DNA of 64,000 bases from Anastatus disparis (GCA_017163975.1 JAFFSR010000362.1:2374501-2438500), one strand, 5' to 3'; counted from the first letter of the stretch, positions 32,062 to 43,518 are shown. Translations and numbers: made by a program. The notes: a model not told the origin generated them from the sequence alone.

Positions 32062-33110
32062 GATGGCTTATTATCAGACTGGGTACGTGTTCTATGATGA
32101 CTATTTTATTCTTTTTAGCTTAAGAATTTATTTTTAAAATACACTTTATTTTTTTAATTTCAGCAAACCTCAAGTTATGGAGATAATAGTAGATTTCTAA
32201 GGCTTTAATTATAACAATAATATCATTATTAAGAAGTGGCCGAACTATCTGTCTTCGTCTAATAGCGTTTTTCATCATTTATGTAAATACTATCCGGTAT
32301 AACAAGAAAAAAATAGCAGCCCCCGATAGATATTAGTATAATAAGTGAATTTTGTAATAACAACCAAATTTCTTCACTGCGTAGTTTTTGAATAATTAGA
32401 GACCTACCAAAAAAAGATAGGTTATATTCTAGATTGCTAGTAGGTCTCTAATTAGTCAAAAACTATGCGGTAAAAAATTTGGTTGTTATTACAAAATTTA
32501 CTAATTATACTAATATCTAGCTGGGGCTGCTATTTTTTTCTTGTTATACCGGATAGTGCTTACATAAATGATGAAAAACGCTATTAGACAAAGACAGATA
32601 GTTCGGCCCCTTCTTAAGGAACTTGCTGTAGTAGACGTTAAAGGTACCTTAATACCAAAATTATACGTATTTCAACCTTCTTGTGCATGGAGTCGGTTAT
32701 CGAGACAAGAAGCTTCATCAAATAATTGGTTAAGAAATAATTTTCATGGACTTCACTGGGATACTGGAGATATACCATTTAATGACTTACCTCATGTTTT
32801 TAAAAAACTTGAAATGATTGGAGGAGCTAACGTTCAAGTGTATTTCTACGTAAAAGGTCTTGAGAAAAAAAAATTTTAGAAACTTATTTAGATCACGTAT
32901 ATGATCTGGAAAAAATTAACTGTCCGTCGCTACAAACGTCAGGATTTCGTCAGCTTAAAGTATGTCCATATCATCCCAAGGGATGGCAGCGAAACTGCGC
33001 GTTGCAGAATGTTATAGCGTTGCGTATATGGACATTTAGAAAATATAAAGAATTAGAAAAGGAAGGTTTTGACACTGTTAATGAAAATGCAAATAAATAT
33101 AATTATACCT
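32062..33110 (+). pseudogene. Spliced Polinton right-arm gene, interrupted by a TTAA element
   Basis: Exon 1 is tiny (ATG at 32062, MAYYQTG, donor GG|GTACGTG). Exon 2 starts after TTTAATTTCAG at 32163 (KPQVMEIIVDF, then TAA). It is then cut by a 381-bp foldback element. After it the frame resumes in 32568-32879 (KELAVVDVKG, NNWLRNNFHGLHWDTGDIPF, FYVKGLEKK) and, past a slip in an A9 run, continues ETYLDHVYDLEKINCPSL, VCPYHPKGWQRNCALQNVIA to about 33,110 at the right terminal repeat. The Cys/His set near the end (C-x2-H-x6-C) looks zinc-binding. I associate this protein with insect Polintons; its function is unknown to me. Confidence 0.6.
32233..32613. mobile_element. TTAA-flanked foldback MITE (piggyBac-like target)
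   Basis: Ends GAAGTGGCCGAACTATCTG and inverted partner with one mismatch; arms of ~180 bp nearly identical. TTAA on both sides (32229-32232, 32614-32617). Non-coding. Removing it mentally leaves the gene frame in register, which supports a clean insertion. Confidence 0.8.
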
Positions 33111-33111
33111 C

Positions 33112-33758
33112 ACTTAAAACTTCTTATTTGTTTTACCTTATACTCCTTTCTTATCTCCCTTCCTTCACATAATACAAAAAGTATTTACTTTCAACATTAT
33201 TATACGCGGGCATCGGGATTCGGGATGCACGCGCGCATGCGGAGTCGGTAAGGTAGGTATCGAAGTTTGATGGTAAAAAAATCGAAAGGTTACTGCTTTG
33301 CAGGCTTGGAGTAATAAGCGGTGTTGGTAAAGTAGAAATTAAAAGTTATATGGTCTGAAGTCTGCATGACGCGGGCTGCGCATACGAGGTCGGTAAGATA
33401 GGTGTGCTGCCGGACGGCTGGGTTAGTTAGCGGTGTCGATAAGGTAGGAGTTAAAAATTATATGGTTTACCGGCAGACGTTTTGGGGTTAATTTGATGGT
33501 AAGGTAGGAATTTAAAGGTTTTAAAGTTTTATGGTCTGGGGCTTTGGGGTTTAGTTGATGGTAAGGTAGGAATTGTAAGGTATATGCTTTAGGGTTGGGT
33601 TAATTAGCTGTGTTGATAAGGTAGGAATTGAAAATTATAGGGTTCGGGGTGTCGGTAACGTCGGAATTGAAAGTTGTGGTAGTTTTTTCAGTGTCGGTAA
33701 GGTAGGAATCATAAACTCATATGGTAAGTGGCGTAGAAGCAACATAGCCCCTACTACT
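33112..33758 (-). repeat. Polinton right terminal inverted repeat
   Basis: About 647 bp, the reverse complement of the left repeat minus two 81-bp units and a few small gaps. Ends ..GCAACATAGCCCCTACTACT, followed by AGAATC. Confidence 0.93.
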
Positions 33759-33764
33759 AGAATC
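33759..33764. other. Polinton target-site duplication, right copy
   Basis: AGAATC, identical to 14650-14655. Confidence 0.92.
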
Positions 33765-34258
33765 CGGTATTTATCGGAATATTTCTTTCGATTCTCATAA
33801 CTGTTTGACTATTAGTGTAGGAGCTTGCAAAACCTATCTTTTAAAAGATTCAAAGATATCATACTAATTAAATTTTGGCATTATATTGACATACTTCCGA
33901 TTAATATTTCAATAGATAACTAATACATAAAATTAAAGATAAATGAGAAATAATCAAACTCAGAAAAAGAAGGCCTTATTAGTGAAATAGAAAAAAAAGT
34001 TTTAGTTGTTGCAAAATTTTGTTAGCTACCCTGGTAGAAATTTTATCTAGGCGCCCGTATAAGCTCTCTAGGCCTTTATAGTGAAACTAGATTATTCTAG
34101 ATAAGAAAAACTAGATGAATGTAGACTAATATAACCCTTGAATGCGCGCGCTGCCAACTTACATATTGCGTAGCAGTAATAGAGCAGAACAAAACTTAAC
34201 CTAATAATGTTCATTCATCGCACCTTTTCTCAAAATAAGTTTATCTGTAATATGCAAT
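33765..34258. other. Right flank of the Polinton
   Basis: The first ~120 bp are open in the frame that enters the insertion site (GIYRNISFDSHNCLTI.. up to a TAA near 33,869), so the interrupted exon may continue here. No amine-oxidase motif is clear in it. The rest is AT-rich with nothing recognised. Confidence 0.35.
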
Positions 34259-34621
34259 ATGAAAAGCAGTGAATATCGTGTGCAAAAACATCGACGAATA
34301 AAAAAGTTGAAAAATGTACTAAGTGAATAACGGAAAGTACAACAAAATCAAAAACTATCCTACTGTGCTGATGACGAAAATAGTGAGGTAGAGAGTAACA
34401 CTGGAGATAATCAATATTTTGTTGATAAAAAAAATGTTTTTTTACTAAATACAGAAGAGAAGAATATATTTGCTCAAACTCAAGATGATTTTGAAAATTA
34501 TAAAGAAAGTCATATTGAGAGTGAAAGTGCTTTTATTACAGATAGTCTAAAGAGTATTGAAAGTAATAATAAATTTAAAAATGTCAAAAACGTAGAAACT
34601 CCAGAGATTATATTGGTTTAA
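34259..34621 (+). pseudogene. Unrecognised small ORF with one stop
   Basis: The ATG of MKSSEYRVQKHRRIKKLKNV opens a basic N-terminus. A TAA follows SE at residue 24. The same frame continues as an acidic Ser/Asn/Glu-rich stretch (DDENSEVESNTGDNQYF..) to a TAA at 34619, about 120 codons in total. The charge layout, basic head then acidic tail, looks like the N-terminal region of a transposase or DNA-binding protein, but I cannot name it. Confidence 0.35.
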
Positions 34622-35868
34622 TTTACTTTTATTACTATATAGTTTATTATTATATTTTATTAGATTATTGATATTTTTTAATAACCTGAAAATATATTCG
34701 TCATGTTAAACACAAAGTGGTGTCGACTAGTTAAAGTGTCTATATGAAATTATGTTGCGCCTAACCCTTAATATACGTTAACGCCTCGTCTTGTCTCCAT
34801 TACGACCTGAACTTAAGTGAGAGAGATACATGGGAGTGAGGAGTTGGGTGTAAGGAAGAGTGGATACTCACGCATACATATGTCATAAATGTGAAAAAAC
34901 ACTGAAAAACTTTCGGCGCACCCTGGGGGGTTATTCACTAACTTTTTAACGATAACGATTGACTTAATGTTTCGACGTCGAAAAGGGTTAAGGACTCTAC
35001 TCTTTCAAGTAATCGATAAACACATATGAAAAAATGTTTTAGTTTATTATTCAATCTTTTACAACAGACAATAACAACATAAATATTCAAAATTAAAATA
35101 ATTTCAAATAATTATTACATCAAAATTAACATGATTACAAAAAAAATTGTTTACGTTTTTGACATATTTATACGCAAATAAATTATAATTTTACTAGTTT
35201 TTTGTAGATTTATATTAGATCTTGTATTCTCCACACATTCAGTATCAGGATTTCAAATGGACAGTTGATTGGGACATTATGAAAACTTAAGTAATATTTT
35301 ATAACTTGTTTAATTTTATATGCTAATAATTATATATCCAAAATAATAATTAGAAAAAATATCATGATCCATTCATTTTAAATCCCAATACAGAGAAAAA
35401 GGGAATTTTAACAGTATTTACCTTAAAACACACAACACGTAACATTCATATTAGAAATATATCTGTATTCATGTTTCTATTATATATTCTTCTAGCTCAA
35501 CATTATCCAAGCCAACATTTTCATTTTGAAAGACGAAATTTTGAAAACCAATATTTTTAAGTTCTGCAGCAAACTTAACAAATCAATCGAGAAACTGTAG
35601 TTGTTGCTATAGAATATAAAATGCAAATTTAGATTAATATATAATTTTATTAAAAAACGTTTTTTATTGGTGATAAGATAAGTTTATTTAAAACAATATT
35701 TATATTATTTTTTTCTGTTCGTTTTTATTAAAGTACATATAATTCACTTTATAACCTGCAGATCCAATTGAATTTTAAATTATACACAATTTATCATTTA
35801 ATCATGTATGATTACAAATAATTTTTATGATCACTAATGTAAATAATCATAAAATAATGTTTCCTTTA

Positions 35869-35899
<31 letters not shown>
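34622..35899. other. Intergenic, no gene seen
   Basis: AT-rich. A GC-richer patch at 34,790-34,990 shows no frame. A short (TA)n lies at 35,873-35,899 next to the following transposon. Confidence 0.5.
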
Positions 35900-35901
<2 letters not shown>

Positions 35902-36978
35902 GTCAAAATAACATCTTTTTATAAAAGTGTGCGCATGTGGATCACCGATTTTGCTGATTTTGAGATATGTTTTAGTATTATTAAAGTTAGGAATCTGTGC
36001 AAAATTTCAGCTCTCTAAGTGCAAAACTCGCCGAAATATGGCCTTTCAAAGGTCAAAAACTCCGCTTTTTTCGGCTGTTTTTCACTCTTTTTCAAAATTC
36101 TGCCAAGACTCGAGTTTTTAACATATTTTAATTCGGCAGGCGGCAATTTCTTCGTTTTTATGTTAATTTTAAATTTTCGTAATTATATTTTTAAAAAATT
36201 CTAATCAGGCTTCTGAAAACTCTTAGAATAAAATACTGATTTTTGACATTTTTGACAATTTTTAAACAGCTGTAACTCATTTGAATTTTGATATTTTTAA
36301 ATTATCAAAATTTTGTTTTATTGGTCAAAAAGAAAGCTTTAATTTGCATTTTTAAATTTTCAAAAAGGTTTAAAATTGACGGAGATACAAAGGTTTAAAG
36401 TTTGCAAAATTTCTAAAATATACGTTTTTTACAAAATTTAGATCATTGTAACTCTGGCCGGACAACTTCAAATTCACTAAATCTTACAAGAAAACTTTCT
36501 ATAAGTCACGTAAAATGAGGCCAAATAGGCCTGGTCAATGGTATCCTACGATTTTACTATTATTTGAACCTCTCATAATTCAGTATTTTGCTTCACAAGT
36601 AAATCAATACACCCAGCTGTTGCGTCTTCTACTCATAAATGCGAAAACCTTAAAAGATTCAACAGGCTATAAATTATGAAATGAGCGATAAAAAACTTGA
36701 TTTTATGCTTGAGTATAGGTCTCTAAGTCGTTTAGAATAAAAGTTATAACAGTTTGAGAATTTTTTTATTTCTCAAGGTATCAGATCCGTGAACGCTTAC
36801 TCTAGCCGATTTTTAGATTGGTCTTAACTTTCCTATAACTTAATTTCTATAATACTTCAGGACTCTTATTGAAGCTCTAATTAAAAATTATTGCTTGTAA
36901 TTTCAATATCTTTGATGAAGTATAAATGTAAGTCTGCTAACATCTAAAATAAACAACTTTCTTTTTTTCTTATAACAT
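35900..36978 (+). repeat. Left terminal inverted repeat of the 7-kb transposon
   Basis: 1,079 bp, inverted partner of 41865-42942. The 60-64 aa frames that appear identically in both arms are TIR sequence, not genes. Confidence 0.92.
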
Positions 36979-38084
36979 TATTTCGCGATGCTGTTGGCAC
37001 ATTAAACTTGACTAAAAAAAGTTTTATCCAAGATGATAAAACTGTAAGAGAAGACGTTCAATTTGATTTTTGGTGAATTACTAGCTGATACAAAGCCGGA
37101 GTTATAAATAAGTTGAGACCAATTTCAAAGTCGGATAAAATGAACGTTCACGGATTTATTACCTTCAGTTTATAAAAATCGTTAACTGTTTTAACTTTCG
37201 TTCTAAACCACCTAGAGACTTTCATCAAAGCTTGAATAATAGCTTTTGCTATCTACTTTAATAATTTATGACGTGTAGAATCTCCTAGGGCTCTCAAATT
37301 TTTTAAAAAAACGCCACAAAAGGTGAAAGTGTTGGCTTACTTGAGAAGCAATATTCTGAATTTTGAAAGGTTTATATTATAAAAAGACTCAGGAGTCGGT
37401 TGACGAATTCTTTCTAGTCTTATTTTAAAATAATTCAAATAGTTTTTTTACTAAATTATTTTACACTCCGCAATGTTTTTGATTAGATCCATGACTAAAT
37501 TTATCTCATAAGAATAATCAAAAGATGTAACAAGTATAAAAAGTTTTAAAAGGTATTAAAATATAACATAATGCACTACATAATTTCGGATTTTCTTTTT
37601 AGAAATATTTTGTAAAGCAGTTTTTTAAATTCATAAAATGACATCGATGTAGGTATAAAGGTATCAAAATGTATTAAAATATGTCCGTTATAAAAATATA
37701 AACATTTTATTTGATACCAAATTTTAAAAGAGGATTAGAAGGTATTGATGTATATTTAAATGTGCAAAACCCCACTCAAAACCACTTTCTTTGATGCACA
37801 CTGATATTCTCTAATATCTTTTCATAACTTTTAATAGATATTAGTACTTTCAAAATTTTCACACTGGATTGGGAAATCATTTAAATTTCTAAATAATCAA
37901 ATGAAGCATAGTAACACACTTAAAGTTGGCTAGCCTTATAAATAGTTATCTAAAAATGATAAAAAATCAAGTGAATAAAGAATAAAACGAAAGCTTATGC
38001 TGAATTAAATATATAGTTTATCCTACTATTTAAATAAACTATATTTTGAATTTTGGAAAATATTTTTTGGAATTACTATTTACT
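36979..38084. other. Sub-terminal region with a diverged inverted copy of the arm
   Basis: 37,130-37,390 resembles the reverse complement of 36,560-36,800 (GAACGTTCACGGATTTATTACC, CCACCTAGAGACTTTCATC) with many differences. The remainder is AT-rich without a gene. Confidence 0.5.
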
Positions 38085-39780
38085 TTATGCAATATTAACT
38101 AATGCGAATTCATCATCAGCAGAGAAAATTTTAATTTTCATACGAGATTGGCTGATTGGCTCAAAATAGTGATGAATTCTAGTGTCACTAATTCTTCGAG
38201 CTGCCTGAAAGCGAGAATGAAGTTTTCGATCCCTTGCTTCAACATCTTGTTGATTAACATAAAGAAATCTATCAAATAAATTATTTATTACTATAACAAG
38301 AATAAATATCAAAACAATTATAAATTGTTAGTAACAGAATTAGTAATTTTTTTTACCTTATTCCTGAAATATTATCTTGACAATAATCAAACATTTGCCT
38401 TGCAGTTTGTATTTGATTATTGATAGGTCTTTGTAATGAAGCTCTTCTTGTCAATTTCTTAACAGTGGCACCAATTCCATCATATACATTTTTGCCGTGA
38501 CTTGTTGCTGAAAAATTATGAGATATAACTTTGAACCTAAAATCTTCTTCATGATGGCATAAATTGATGAAATGATTCCTAAAACATTTTTTATTTTTAT
38601 AAACTAATGAACTTGGATGAAAAATAAATAATATTTTACTTTTTCAAAATTCTATTACTTATTGATAAATAAAATTATGAAAATAAATATATATTTACTT
38701 GTTTTTGTACTGGGTAGGTGCTCCGTCTGAGAAATATATAATATTTTTTATCCAAGGAAGAAGCTCCTTGAGTTTTTCTAAAACTCTTTCTTGAAATATA
38801 TTAACTGCAACCGCTGTATGTTTTGTACAATCTGATATTACACAGAAATTTAAAATCTTCAGTTCTTCAGACGCTTCATCCTTGTAATATACAGCAAAAG
38901 GGTGTACAGTGGCTTGACTATTATTATAATAATAGCCCTGAGTCGAATCTTGACAGATAAAAGCAAAATTTTCTGAAAAATCCATTAAGATCAGACAGGT
39001 GTTTTTGTCTAAATTTGATTTGCATGCTTTGAGGAATATTTTTTGATTCTCACTAACAAAATGGTAAGGCATTAATTTATAAATATCCTCTACAAGTTTA
39101 TTTAAGATCTCATCACGAGGTTCTTCCAAGTCATTGAGAACTGTTTTACTAAATTGAGCTCCTTCTTTTCCTGCACTTGTCTTGATAGTTTCCCATTTTT
39201 TAAAACAGATGCAAGTGGAAAGTATTGACAAATTATCTTGCGCATTGGATAAGTATTGAAAAATTGCATTGCGCCCTGGACACATTGTACATGTTTGATG
39301 CAGCATGCAATTTTTGTTATCAATAGAGCAAACGGCTTCATCTATAAGCAGTCTATAGTTTATTTTTCTATTCCAAGCAGATAATCTTAATTTAACATTT
39401 TGATGTAACTCGCATACACAAACTGTGTGCGTTCCAGGGCTTCCAGCTGATACACATTCTTTAGGGCGCAAAGATGCAAAGAATGAAAAACATGGTTTCT
39501 CTTCACACGTTTTCTCCTGTAACCAATTATTGTATAGATCTCTAGTATCATACATCAAAAGTCTCTTTGGTACTGGAATCGATTTAGCATTAGGAACTTT
39601 TTGCATAACACATTCCTTCATCCCACTGCATGGACGACTATTGCAATCATTTTTATAGTATTCAATGATTTCCTTTTTTACTTCATCAGGAACGCGAGTG
39701 TATAACTTTCTGGAACGTGACATTGGCCCTATCATAAAATAGAATTTTATTATATACATCATTTTATATAGATGGGGCAT
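38085..39780 (-). CDS. Transposase-like protein, three exons, intact
   Basis: Exon 1 39780-38699 (or from the Met at 39723, MSRSRKLYTRVPDEV), exon 2 38578-38357, exon 3 38268-38085. The joins AA|G and AG|A keep the frame, giving about 490 aa with no internal stop. Exon 1 has a Cys/His-rich zinc region (residues ~108-170: GTHTVCVCELHQNV, CMLHQTCTMCPG) and the acidic motifs MDFSEN (Asp267) and YFSDGAPTQYKN (Asp352). Exon 2 gives ATSHGKNVYDGIGATVKKL. The D..D..(H-G-K)..D/E layout fits an RNase-H-fold cut-and-paste transposase. It lies in the 7-kb element with long inverted repeats and would act on them. A family name is not offered. Confidence 0.7.
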
Positions 39781-40371
39781 TTCATGTCAATTCACCTGGT
39801 CAAAAAATAAAAATCGCTGAAAATCTGGAAATATGTTATATTTGATACTCAAAGTATACAAAACAATTTTAAGAGGTCTAGGTCAAAGAGGTCAAGAGCA
39901 AGAGATCATGAAATTTTGGGATTTTTTGAATTTTTTTGTTAAATTATCATCTTTGATATTTTGTTATTCAAAAACTAAGGGTCTTTGAAAAAAAGTATCG
40001 AGACATTTTTTGTTGGACATTATGTGTAGAAACTGTTCAAATTTTTCCCTTCTGATTGATCCGTTATATAATTGCATATAATTTTAAATTACTCGAGTTC
40101 GTCCAGGTTCATTTTACTCATTTGGCATTAAAAAGTTGCATTATATATAGACTTTTAACTGAAATTTTCCCCCATGTGGAAAATGTCTCTGTAAGCAGCT
40201 ATCAAACTTTTAATTTTTCCAAAAATAATGTTTTCAGTGTTATTGAAAATTTTTATTGGAAATTTTCCCTCGACACTCTTGATAATTCTTAATTATTAAT
40301 ATGATAATTATTTTAATATTATTATTATATTTTGAAATGTTATTATATTTTAACAATTTTAATCTCGATTC
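39781..40371. other. Upstream region of the transposase gene
   Basis: AT-rich. Includes GGGGCATTTCATGTCAATTC at 39,774, a motif seen at ends of other dispersed arthropod repeats. No frame is supported. Confidence 0.4.
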
Positions 40372-41186
40372 GTGCAGAATTAAGCTAAATCAATAACTGC
40401 ACAACCGCATAATCAAAATCCACTCAATTAGATTAAAGGCCACTTAGTTGAAAGTCAAAGCACACTGAACGAAAAATTATTTCATTATTTTACAGTTGCA
40501 TTCCAAACTGCTATTGAATTAATATTAAATTTATGGTAAATAAATTTTATTTATATCATTATATAATCTCATATTTTTTATTTTTATTTCAAGTACACAA
40601 TACAAATTTGAAAGATTTTATTAAAAATTATTGTTTGCGACTCAATTTGACTGGAATCTTCTGCTTTGATAATAAAATTATATTTTCATAAATATATTTG
40701 TGAATTTAAAATTGATAACTTCAACCGTATTTATAATTTAAATTTATATCATAAAGCATTTCAAAGAATAAAAATAGAAATATTGATTAAATTAAAAATT
40801 TCAAACAATGCAATGATTTTATAATTATATTATATAAATTCTTAATTTTGCCAATCAGTAGGTTCTGCTGATATTTTTGGGATTATCACTTCAACCTCAG
40901 CTTATTTAAACAGAAAAATTAATTTTTATTTATAACTTAAAAGTTATCAAGCTGAATAGCTTGTTCGCTTTCTTTCTATAGATTTCTGTTGTGTATTTTA
41001 AACTTGATTGTTTAGTGTATTGTGAGTTCACAATTTTTCTATTTAATATTAATTAAATAGCAATGTGGAATGCAACTGTGAAATAATTTAATAATTCTTT
41101 GTTCAGTGTACTTTGACTTTAAACTTATAAGTGGATTTTTATTATGTGAATGTACAGTTATTAATTTAGCTTAATTCTGCATTGAA
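40372..41186. mobile_element. Nested inverted-repeat element
   Basis: ~150-bp arms: GTGCAGAATTAAGCTAAAT at the left and ATTTAGCTTAATTCTGCA at the right, continuing through TTCAGTGTGCTTTGACTTT-type sequence on both. 815 bp, no gene. Confidence 0.65.
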
Positions 41187-41210
41187 TAAGATTCAAATTC
41201 AAATTCAAAG

Positions 41211-41760
41211 TCATAAGTCACAAGAGAAAATTCAAAAGTAGTTAAACTACAGGATAATAATTATTTTTTTATTTTTCATTAAAACCTACAAAAATACCTC
41301 TATTTATTAGTTGAAATAGAGTGTGAGAAAACTATCATTATTTTAGATCAAACGAAACTGTCAGTTTATATGCTCTGAACGGTCTTATTCTTTTCGTGCG
41401 CATTCGCTTACCATAAAGAAATCAATCGCTAAAAAACGCGGTAGCCCTCTAACGAGCAATCATTAGTACTATTATATACATTCATATCAATTTGTATAAT
41501 AGTACTGATGATTGCTCGTTAGAGGGCTACCGCGCTTTTTAGCGATTGATTTCTTTATGGTAAGCGAATGCGCACGAAAAGAATAAGACCGTTCAGAGCA
41601 TATAAACTGACAGTTTCGTTTGATCTAAAATAATGATAGTTTTCTCACACTCTATTTCAACTAATGAATAGAGGTATTTTTGTAGGTTTTAATGAAAAAT
41701 AAAAAAATAATTATTATCCTGTAGTTTAACTACTTTTGAATTTTCTCTTGTGACTTATGA
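41211..41760. repeat. Near-perfect 550-bp hairpin
   Basis: Arms of ~270 bp start TCATAAGTCACAAGAGAAAA and end with the exact reverse complement, with a short loop near 41,485. Only a few mismatches are visible along the arms. If transcribed it would make long double-stranded RNA. Confidence 0.88.
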
Positions 41761-41864
41761 CGTTATTAAAAGACGTCTTTTTTTGTTACAAATCCAGACA
41801 CATCCAAAGACGTCTTTTAAAGACGTCTTTAAAAGACGTCATTATTTTCAATAGGGACTTAACG

Positions 41865-42940
41865 ATGTTATAAGAAAAAAATAAAGTTGTTTATTTTAGA
41901 TGTTAGCAGACTTACATTTATACTTCATCAAAGATATTGAAATTACAAGCAATAATTTTTAATTAGAGCTTCAATAAGAGTCCTGAAGTATCATAGAAAT
42001 TAAGTTATAGGAAATTTAAGACCAATCTAAAAATCGGCTAGAGTAAGCGTTCACGGATTTGATACCTTGAGAAATAAAAAATTCTCAAACTGTTATAACT
42101 TTTATTCTAAACGACCTAGAGACCTATACTCAAGCATAAAATCAAGTTTTTTATCGCTCATTTCATAATTTATAGCCTGTTGAATCTTTTAAGGTTTTCG
42201 CATTTATGAGTAGAAGACGCAACAGCTGGGTGTATTGATTTACTTGTGAAGCAAAATACTGAATTATGAGAGGTTCAAATAATAGTAAAATCGTAGGATA
42301 CCATTGACCAGGCCTATTTGGCCTCATTTTACGTGACTTATAGAAAGTTTTCTTGTAAGATTTAGTGAATTTGAAGTTGTCCGGCCAGAGTTACAATGAT
42401 CTAAATTTTGTAAAAAACGTATATTTTAGAAATTTTGCAAACTTTAAACCTTTGTATCTCCGTCAATTTTAAACCTTTTTGAAAATTTAAAAATGCAAAT
42501 TAAAGCTTTCTTTTTGACCAATAAAACAAAATTTTGATAATTTAAAAATATCAAAATTCAAATGAGTTACAGCTGTTTAAAAATTGTCAAAAATGTCAAA
42601 AATCAGTATTTTATTCTAAGAGTTTTCAGAAGCCTGATTAGAATTTTTTAAAAATATAATTACGAAAATTTAAAATTAACATAAAAACGAAGAAATTGCC
42701 GCCTGCCGAATTAAAATATGTTAAAAACTCGAGTCTTGGCAGAATTTTGAAAAAGAGTGAAAAACAGCCGAAAAAAGCGGAGTTTTTGACCTTTGAAAGG
42801 CCATATTTCGGCGAGTTTTGCACTTAGAGAGCTGAAATTTTGCACAGATTCCTAACTTTAATAATACTAAAACATATCTCAAAATCAGCAAAATCGGTGA
42901 TCCACATGCGCACACTTTTATAAAAAGATGTTATTTTGAC

Positions 42941-42942
<2 letters not shown>
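41865..42942 (-). repeat. Right terminal inverted repeat of the 7-kb transposon
   Basis: 1,078 bp, inverted partner of 35900-36978. Preceded at 41,761-41,845 by AAGACGTCTTT palindromes. Confidence 0.92.

Positions 42943-42997
<55 letters not shown>
42943..42997. repeat. (TA)n microsatellite
   Basis: TA tract abutting the transposon end. Confidence 0.85.
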
Positions 42998-42999
<2 letters not shown>

Positions 43000-43137
43000 C
43001 TTATAATAAAATATTCTATCATCTTGTATGAAAATTATTTTGTAAAAATAGAATAATACTGTGAATAAATAAATGATTATAAGAAAATATTGAAAACTGT
43101 AAATAACAATATAAAAGCGTTAGGCTGCAGAAATATA

Positions 43138-43502
43138 TTTTTTTTTTTTTTTTTTTTTAAGAAAAAACGATTAATATATAAAGGATATTGTCCTGTATAT
43201 GATTAACCTTTTTTATATGGTGAAGTCAAGGGAGTCCAGCCAGGTACCCGTTGAACACATTACATCAGGCTAGGCAGTCAGACCCACCATACCGAAAACT
43301 TTGACTACCGATGGATAGTCAGCCGCTTTTGTGACCAACAATCAACCGATACCCAATGAGGTCGGATTTTTTAAGAGTCACGATATAAATGGCACATACA
43401 CTAATTTTCTTTCGAAAAAAAATTGAGGTACCTGGTCAGAGTTCGAACCTATGCCCTCCGCGTTGAAGGCAAGAGCTCTATCCATTGCGCCACCGCGCTC
43501 TC
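43138..43502 (-). mobile_element. tRNA-derived SINE
   Basis: Read on the minus strand it begins GAGCGCGGTGGCGCAATGG (Pol III A box TGGCGCAATGG). The B box GGTTCGAACTC follows ~40 bp later (plus 43439-43449). It then has a ~280-bp body and ends in an A-run (plus T-run 43138-43159). Near-identical 16-mers flank it, AGGCTGCAGAAATATA at 43122 and AGGCTGGAGATATATA at 43503, as expected for LINE-mediated insertion. The tRNA of origin is unclear. Confidence 0.82.
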
Positions 43503-43518
43503 AGGCTGGAGATATATA

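Larger units (their letters stand above)
14656..33758. mobile_element. Polinton/Maverick, 19.1 kb, complete ends, decayed core
   Basis: Both ends begin AGTAGTAGGGGCTATGTTGC as inverted repeats and are flanked by AGAATC. The interior holds the Polinton hallmark set: protein-primed-type DNA polymerase B, retroviral-type integrase with chromodomain, adenain-like protease, FtsK/A32-type packaging ATPase, major and minor capsid proteins, and PLA2-like and pX-like proteins. Nearly every core gene has at least one stop or frameshift, and three MITE or foldback elements have inserted into genes. This copy therefore cannot express its virion and replication set. The right arm carries additional spliced genes, described separately. 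Confidence 0.97.
35900..42942. mobile_element. 7.0-kb DNA transposon with ~1.08-kb terminal inverted repeats
   Basis: GGGTCAAAATAACATC starts the left arm. The right arm ends GATGTTATTTTGACCC. Arms 35900-36978 and 41865-42942 are inverted and nearly identical. Both ends sit against TA tracts, so a TA-type duplication is possible but cannot be proved. The interior holds an intact three-exon transposase-like gene, one nested inverted-repeat element and one long hairpin. I cannot assign the superfamily by eye. Confidence 0.85.

Noticed and set aside
14656..33758. CRISPR array or prokaryotic operon
   Set aside because: No direct-repeat/spacer layout. Genes are Polinton-type with eukaryotic introns and TATA promoters.
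43138..43502. Functional tRNA gene
   Set aside because: Only the A and B boxes are tRNA-like. The poly(A) tail, long body and flanking repeats indicate a SINE.
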